From: an uncultured Bacteroides sp.
Lineage (GTDB): Bacteria > Bacteroidota > Bacteroidia > Chitinophagales > Chitinophagaceae
Assembly: GCA_902168085.1 (NCBI GenBank)
Contig: CABHOP010000020.1
Coordinates: forward strand, 20,002-84,001
Length of the DNA: 64,000 nt
Reading direction: 5' to 3'
Under the pieces are notes generated by a model. It worked only from the letters and a program-made list of their open reading frames with translations. It was not told the DNA's origin and made no database searches. The first letter of the stretch is position 1. Every line of letters starts with the position of its first letter. Positions 60,647-64,000 of the stretch are shown piece after piece. The position numbers were made by a program, and so were the translations under genes.

Positions 60647-61069
60647 CTATTTGGAAGGGTGATTTTTACAGAGGTATTCTATCAAGTCAGGCCATCTGTC
60701 AAACCATTGGTGAAACATTTTCCGCATTAACCCTATGTCCTCTGCAGGTGATGAAAGCCCAAGCAGTGTTTTATGATGACACCAGCACATTGTAGCCTCT
60801 GCAATTGCGTCTTTACCGGATCCACCCATGTAAATGGTTACATCTGAATTACATGCAGCTGATGTATCGTATTTAAACGCTTGCTCTGCAGCTGATGTAT
60901 TTACCCATTCTTCAAATGGTGCCAGCTTTGTTGCAGCATGGCCCTCACCGTAATTGTTTTCTATAAAGCTTAACACTGTGTACCCATGCTGCCTTAGCAC
61001 ATTAGTGAGCAGCTCTACTGCATGCTGGTGTTTCCAGCTGGAGGCGATGTAAATGGTAGTTTTACTCAT
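60647..61069 (-). CDS. nucleoside 2-deoxyribosyltransferase-like protein
   Basis: TTIYIASSWKHQHAVELLTNVLRQHGYTVLSF...DVTIYMGGSGKDAIAEATMCWCHHKTLLGL. Confidence 0.65.
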   Translation of the reverse strand: MSKTTIYIASSWKHQHAVELLTNVLRQHGYTVLSFIENNYGEGHAATKLAPFEEWVNTSAAEQAFKYDTSAACNSDVTIYMGGSGKDAIAEATMCWCHHKTLLGLSSPAEDIGLMRKMFHQWFDRWPDLIEYLCKNHPSK

Positions 61070-61087
61070 TTCGGTATTATTGTTTTT

Positions 61088-61276
61088 TTAGGATTTAACA
61101 AAATGCGCAAAACCGCGCCCCGCATACGTTCTTACCAGCTTTAACAGTTTCTTTTGTGCTACCCCCGACCGATTGGCATTTTTATTGGGTTTACGTACCT
61201 GCACACATTTTGCGGCCCGTGACCTGGCTAATGCATTCGATAATACAGCCGCTTCGTGTTCAGTAAGTTGTATCAT
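61088..61276 (-). CDS. small basic protein, first gene of the leftward operon
   Basis: 62-aa ORF, K/R-rich. Confidence 0.5.
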   Translation of the reverse strand: MIQLTEHEAAVLSNALARSRAAKCVQVRKPNKNANRSGVAQKKLLKLVRTYAGRGFAHFVKS

Positions 61277-61533
61277 CGTTTTTTCCTATCTTTCGGGGTT
61301 AAAAAAGAAAAGCGCAAGGGCTGTCACCCTTACGCTTTCAATACCGTTTACCAGAAAAATTGCCAATCAGTAAACCAGTGTGCCTTATGCAGAGAAATAA
61401 ACGCGTTTTCAGCGCGCCTATTAACGGGCGTTGTGTTGTTACGCCCATTAAGTTTAATATCTGTGATTGAAAGAAAATCATATCTGCATTTTTTTGGCAA
61501 CCTGCTTTAGCCATTGGCAGTAGCTGTAGCGGT

Positions 61534-61599
61534 ATTAAACACAATATTAAACAATAACTGTTTAATTAAACAAATATTTTGTTCAATTTTCTGTTTAAT
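61534..61599. promoter_or_regulatory. putative operator array of ATTAAACA/TGTTTAAT half-sites
   Basis: ATTAAACA at 61534, 61546, 61565; TGTTTAAT at 61559, 61592; perfect 8-5-8 inverted repeat at 61546-61566. Confidence 0.75.
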
Positions 61600-61993
61600 G
61601 AAAGGCGAAACGTTACGTAACAGATTGAAAAACATCAAGATAAACGGCAAAAAAATTTTTTTGACGGATCTTGCAGATGGGCTTGGAATAACCTTACAGG
61701 CTCTATATTCAAAACTCAAAGCCCAAAGGCTGGATGACGGCTTTGTACAGCAGATAGCTGATGTGCTGAAAGTGAATGTGGACGTGCTTTTAGAGGATAA
61801 GCCTGTACTAAAAGATGAGGATAAGGAACTACGGATTGCAGCAGAAAAATCCCTGCAACTCATAGAGAAAAAATTGAAGCGTGAAAACGCCAAAAACCTT
61901 TCTGATAGACAGATTGAGCTATTTACAAATCACCAGCAATCACTTTTGAAAATTATTAAGGCGTTGGAAAATGACAGTGAAACTACCGAATAG
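61598..61993 (+). CDS. HTH (XRE/CI-like) repressor
   Basis: MKGETLRNRLKNIKINGKKIFLTDLADGLGITLQALYSKLKAQRLDDGFVQQIADVLKVNVDVLLED. Confidence 0.8.
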   Translation: MKGETLRNRLKNIKINGKKIFLTDLADGLGITLQALYSKLKAQRLDDGFVQQIADVLKVNVDVLLEDKPVLKDEDKELRIAAEKSLQLIEKKLKRENAKNLSDRQIELFTNHQQSLLKIIKALENDSETTE

Positions 61994-62058
61994 GGTATTT
62001 TTCACGGTAACGCGCATGTAACATTCACTTATATTTATTGCACGGAAAATCACCATCT

Positions 62059-62265
62059 ATGCCCCCATTATCACAAGTGGATGAAACCACTTTTTACATT
62101 GTAACGTATGCAATTCTATCCATCGGTCTGCTGTGCTTTTACCGGTACCGGAAACTGGCAAAACGGGTAGAACACCTGGAAGATGTAGTACAGAGCAATA
62201 ATGAAGTACTGGAAGCTACAGCACGCTACCTGGAAAAGAAAAATAGCACTCAACGGAATATATAA
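62059..62265 (+). CDS. small membrane-anchored coiled-coil protein
   Basis: One TM (FYIVTYAILSIGLLCFYRY) then coiled-coil; ATG at 62059 preferred. Confidence 0.55.
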   Translation: MPPLSQVDETTFYIVTYAILSIGLLCFYRYRKLAKRVEHLEDVVQSNNEVLEATARYLEKKNSTQRNI

Positions 62266-62984
62266 AGCGCCCCTGCTATCAGCAGGTGATAGGCTATTAT
62301 GATGTGCGTAAACAGCCGTTTGCGTTCATCGGTATGTGCGTACCTGCTGCGAAGCCACCACCATAACAGGTTGATGCATACAATAGCCAGTACAGCAGCT
62401 TCACCCCAATGAAAAGAATAAGGATCACCGGAAATATTATCTCTGAAATTTATAATGGTGCAGGCAAAAAGCAGGATAGGCATATAGGGCAAACGATACA
62501 GCATTGCAGCCATAATTGCAGCCGCAAAAAGTAGGTGTGTGCCTGCATCGCCAATGTAGTAAATACTTCTGCCATCCCATTCTGCAAAGCTGTTTTGCGT
62601 AGCAAGTTTAACCGGTATAGATAACAATAGCAGTATCGCCGGTACCGTAACTGCTGGCTTTACCTTTTGCCGGTAAGCATAGGCAATACCTGCCATTACA
62701 GCTGCTAAGAGAAATAGCCAGTCATTGACCTGAAAAAGATAAGGGACAAATAAAGCCGTATCTGCAAGAATGCCTGCCATTACAACGCATGTAGCAATAG
62801 CCACTGAACGTGCAAGCCCTTTAGTGATAAGTATGCATACTGCAGAAAGCAAAATAAGGCATGCAATATTGCCATACACGTACACCGGTTTAGAGCTGTA
62901 GCGTATGGCAATATTCAACACGATCTCAACAAGGATGGTGTATGAAGCTATCCTATATGCCTTGCTTAAGGGCATTGCGGACAA
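62250..62984 (-). CDS. multi-pass membrane protein (about 8 TM), unknown
   Basis: Repeated hydrophobic segments; overlaps upstream gene by 19 nt. Confidence 0.7.
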   Translation of the reverse strand: MSAMPLSKAYRIASYTILVEIVLNIAIRYSSKPVYVYGNIACLILLSAVCILITKGLARSVAIATCVVMAGILADTALFVPYLFQVNDWLFLLAAVMAGIAYAYRQKVKPAVTVPAILLLLSIPVKLATQNSFAEWDGRSIYYIGDAGTHLLFAAAIMAAMLYRLPYMPILLFACTIINFRDNISGDPYSFHWGEAAVLAIVCINLLWWWLRSRYAHTDERKRLFTHIIIAYHLLIAGALYIFR

Positions 62985-63259
62985 CGTGTTTTAGGCTGGC
63001 CACCTACATAGTCCCAACTTTGTGCACCATACTGTTGTAAGTCCACCGACTGTTTAAATTGACCGATAACATTCGTTATTGTGCTGGTGATTTTAAATGC
63101 CAGGTCTGTTTGTCCGTTTGGGTTTTGTACCAGTGAAAATACTTCAGGGTTTTGCTCTACAAGGTCTGTGACCGATGCAGCAGCATAAGGGTTTCCCTCT
63201 ACTGTCAGCGATACTACCTTATCATTTACGCTGCCAATCCAAATTGATACATCTTTTAA
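62966..63259 (-). CDS. hypothetical protein with C-terminal CPQC (start at MLKDVSIW)
   Basis: ORF with C-terminus GGQPKTRCPQCP; translationally overlapping partner of 62250..62984. Confidence 0.55.
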   Translation of the reverse strand, partial: LKDVSIWIGSVNDKVVSLTVEGNPYAAASVTDLVEQNPEVFSLVQNPNGQTDLAFKITSTITNVIGQFKQSVDLQQYGAQSWDYVGGQPKTRCPQCP

Positions 63260-63401
63260 CATGGTTGTTTGTTTTAGTAGTGCTAATGTAGAAAACGAAT
63301 GCTGCACTGCATAACTGATAACAGAATTTTAAGAGTGTAGTCCCGTGTATTTCACGGTTGTTTGGCACGGTAGATGTTATTATACTTGCAAAAATATTCA
63401 C

Positions 63402-63713
63402 ATGAAAGTAAGATACCTATTAGCTGCAGCCGTGTTATTTGTTACGGCCTGCACCAAAGATGAAACGACAAAGGACAATTGCACCGAAGGCACCATACGG
63501 TTTACGAATAACAGCAACAATACATACCGTGTGTATATAAATGGAGCCTTAAAAGATGTGATACCTGGCAAAAAATTCAATGAATTTAAACTACCGAAAG
63601 GTGTATATGGCTTGAAAGCTGAACAAAGTGAGGGCTATGTACTTTACCCAACAATCCGCACTACAGATGTAAGTATAAAGGGTTGTGATGAACACGAATT
63701 TGTATTTCCATAA
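63402..63713 (+). CDS. small lipoprotein
   Basis: MKVRYLLAAAVLFVTACTKDE lipobox. Confidence 0.75.
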   Translation: MKVRYLLAAAVLFVTACTKDETTKDNCTEGTIRFTNNSNNTYRVYINGALKDVIPGKKFNEFKLPKGVYGLKAEQSEGYVLYPTIRTTDVSIKGCDEHEFVFP

Positions 63714-63718
63714 CATCT

Positions 63719-63832
63719 CTAATACTTCATTAGAAAAATAGCAGCTATACCCCAGGCAAACAGGGCTATAGCTGCTATAAAAAACACGATCTCTACAATT
63801 ATAAAGCGCACTATATTCCTAACCCTGCGCAT
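63719..63832 (-). CDS. 37-aa single-TM micro-ORF (not in supplied ORF track)
   Basis: MRRVRNIVRFIIVEIVFFIAAIALFAWGIAAIFLMKY; overlaps the 3' end of the upstream Cys-cluster gene. Confidence 0.4.
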   Translation of the reverse strand: MRRVRNIVRFIIVEIVFFIAAIALFAWGIAAIFLMKY

Positions 63833-64000
63833 CCCAGTAATAGCCGCAATTTCTTACCAACTTTAAATCTGCAGGTACGGTTGGAAATGAACTACAGCCC
63901 AATGGCCGCTGCTTATATATTTTGCATCCATCATTGGTACCTAAAAACAGGCACCGCCCCTGCATCTTACAACAGGCTGCACCTTTCTTTCCGTCCAGTG
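63819..64000 (-). CDS. YkgJ-type Cys-cluster (putative Fe/Zn-chelating) protein, 5' part outside window
   Basis: Direct translation LDGKKGAACCKMQGRCLFLGTNDGCKIYKQRPLGCSSFPTVPADLKLVRNCGYYWDAQG. Confidence 0.75.
   Translation of the reverse strand, partial: LDGKKGAACCKMQGRCLFLGTNDGCKIYKQRPLGCSSFPTVPADLKLVRNCGYYWDAQG

Larger units (their letters stand above)
53323..64000. mobile_element. integrated phage/plasmid-like element, left end in tRNA-Leu, right end not identified
   Basis: Large serine recombinase abutting a tRNA, long unidirectional operon with primase-helicase, divergent HTH repressor. Content after about 62 kb is uncertain. Confidence 0.75.

Noticed and set aside
61993-63390. Shared ATTTCACGGT/TTTTCACGGT strings upstream of 62059 and 63402
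   Set aside because: Only about 8-9 identical bases; not enough to claim a shared operator without more copies.
53342-64000. Search by eye for the second attachment repeat (3' end of tRNA-Leu, GGTTCAAGTCCCGCCCGGGGCA)
   Set aside because: No second copy seen in the window; the right end is assumed to be outside or too diverged to recognise by eye.

Overview
The window is a Bacteroidota chromosome segment, probably Chitinophagaceae-like judging from protein character and from TTTG-N17-23-TAnnTTTG promoters; this placement is inference. From 1 to about 53.3 kb it is mostly ordinary core genome: fumC (partial), prmC, ribD, queG, pcm, an S41 C-terminal protease, lipB, an APC permease, lpd, lepA, ispF, hutU, purC, a Leu/Val-type dehydrogenase, pdeM, a TonB-like protein, trhO, tatD, tcdA, aconitase, glutamate dehydrogenase and ccmB/C/D, with many convergent hairpin terminators. 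Two features stand out in the core part. (1) A tRNA-Gly(GCC)-tRNA-Leu(TAA) operon is present twice in inverted orientation on both sides of ccmB, making roughly 250-bp inverted repeats that include the promoters. (2) A DUF559-type endonuclease ORF sits exactly between purC and hutU and is bracketed by CCCCTAAAGGGG palindromes that supply its stop codon and abut the neighbouring stop and start codons. From 53.3 kb onward lies an integrated phage- or plasmid-like element. Its large serine recombinase ends inside the second tRNA-Leu. It carries a long minus-strand early-type operon (primase-helicase, methyltransferase, ASCH-domain protein, small proteins, and a Gly-X hexamer-repeat protein next to an RWGTTRG/LHDVTA-type protein), a divergent repressor with an ATTAAACA/TGTTTAAT operator array, and a duplicated 34-bp hairpin leader. 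No phage structural genes, CRISPR arrays or rRNA genes are visible. The far end of the element was not found in the window.
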